A DNA stretch of 7,349 bases from positions 1-7,349 of the forward strand of contig JAIRXI010000419.1 in the NCBI GenBank assembly GCA_031268395.1. The letters run 5' to 3'. The translations under genes and the position numbers were made by a program. The notes beneath the pieces are model-generated. The model did no database searches, was not told where the DNA came from, and worked only from the letters and a program-made list of their open reading frames with translations. The DNA is from Tannerella sp. Its GTDB lineage: Bacteria; Bacteroidota; Bacteroidia; Bacteroidales; Tannerellaceae. Positions 6,891 through 7,349 of this stretch are shown piece by piece. Numbering within the stretch: the stretch's first letter is position 1; the number at the start of each line of letters is the position of its first letter.

Positions 6891-7349
6891 TCAGCGGACG
6901 GCGATCTTCTTCACCGTCCCGCCGACATGTACGATATACATTCCCTGCGGAAGCGGAAGAACCGTTTCGCCTGCGCCGACCGTCTGCCGCCGGACAAGGG
7001 ATCCTGTCATGGTATGGACAGTCAGCTCAAGGGGCTGCGGCGTGCGGACGTGCAGTGCACCGCCGTAACTCCATGCTTCCGCGCCGGTTTCGACGCCGGG
7101 CGTCCCGCTGCTCTCCGAATAATAGTAGAGGGTGTATTCCTCCGGCGACCAGTCCGTACCGGTATCGTACCACTTATCTATTTTAGAATTCAGTATCCTC
7201 CCTTCCGAATCGTATGCTGCGGAATATTTTTGCGCAGTAAATTCATCCGACCAGACCCAACTGGGATTAGTCGGCACAGTGAACCGATGGTCTTCAAAGA
7301 AAGTCAGGTTTCCACCGGCATCGTATGCATATATGCTGGAATAATAAAG
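6891..7349 (-). CDS. 3' part of a T9SS type A secreted/surface protein (5' end outside window)
   Basis: The frame is open from the window edge to a TGA at 6891-6893, giving the last 152 residues. A GTG at 7277 could be read as a start, but the protein sense continues without break upstream (YAYDAGGNLTFFEDHRF), so the gene is cut by the window, not started there. Residues ~1-80 hold two YD-like units (YDAGGNL and YDSEGRI) rich in Tyr and Trp, a pattern common in Bacteroidota surface proteins built of short beta-hairpin repeats. The last ~60 residues, from AWSYGGALHV through LELTVHTMTGSLV to QGMYIVHVGGTVKKIAVR, match the type A Por/T9SS sorting domain: a small beta-sandwich ending in G-x-Y-x-V and a basic tail. 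The full protein should be exported by Sec, then moved across the outer membrane by T9SS. The function of the cargo cannot be told from this fragment. Confidence 0.85.
   Translation of the reverse strand, partial: LYYSSIYAYDAGGNLTFFEDHRFTVPTNPSWVWSDEFTAQKYSAAYDSEGRILNSKIDKWYDTGTDWSPEEYTLYYYSESSGTPGVETGAEAWSYGGALHVRTPQPLELTVHTMTGSLVRRQTVGAGETVLPLPQGMYIVHVGGTVKKIAVR

Noticed and set aside
6784..7186. Small + strand frames overlapping the 3' hairpin and the T9SS fragment
   Set aside because: They are shadows of the minus-strand gene, with Cys/Arg/Pro-rich translations and no conserved motif.

Overview
The window looks like ordinary chromosomal DNA from a member of the Bacteroidales (Bacteroidota). 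Three things suggest this. The gene set contains a long PPi-dependent phosphofructokinase of the kind common in Bacteroides and relatives, a riboflavin synthase with Bacteroides-like motifs, and a fragment of a secreted protein ending in a type IX secretion (Por) C-terminal domain. There is a TAnnTTTG-type -7 promoter element and few strong Shine-Dalgarno sites. The intergenic DNA carries a TTCATC-rich short repeat. Composition is moderately GC-rich in genes and AT-rich in spacers. Genus cannot be fixed from this sequence; a Tannerellaceae/Dysgonomonadaceae-like lineage is only a guess.

Layout. Positions 1-285 are non-coding: a five-copy 7-bp tandem repeat, a weak nested inverted repeat, and a probable promoter. 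Positions 286-4338 (+) encode one large SNF2-family helicase/ATPase of 1350 aa. Its N-terminal ~890 residues include a probable winged-helix start, a long helical region and a bacterial SNF2-associated region, followed by a complete two-lobed motor. A strong hairpin at 4340-4379 separates it from two convergent genes on the minus strand: pfp (6661 to 5000), then riboflavin synthase (4992 to 4384), only 7 bases apart and surely co-transcribed. A 229-bp spacer (6662-6890) holds a probable pfp promoter and a strong hairpin. The last 459 bases (minus strand) are the 3' end of a surface or secreted protein with YD-like repeats and a T9SS sorting domain; its 5' part lies outside the window.

How the genes fit together. 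pfp (reversible, PPi-driven glycolytic step) and ribE (last step of flavin synthesis) form a housekeeping unit. The SNF2 protein and the T9SS cargo are separate transcription units. I found no CRISPR array, mobile element, toxin-antitoxin pair or recognisable defence cluster. The helicase stands alone and nothing beside it resembles a partner. I do not see evidence of a new multi-gene system; the least characterised part is the large N-terminal region of the SNF2 protein.
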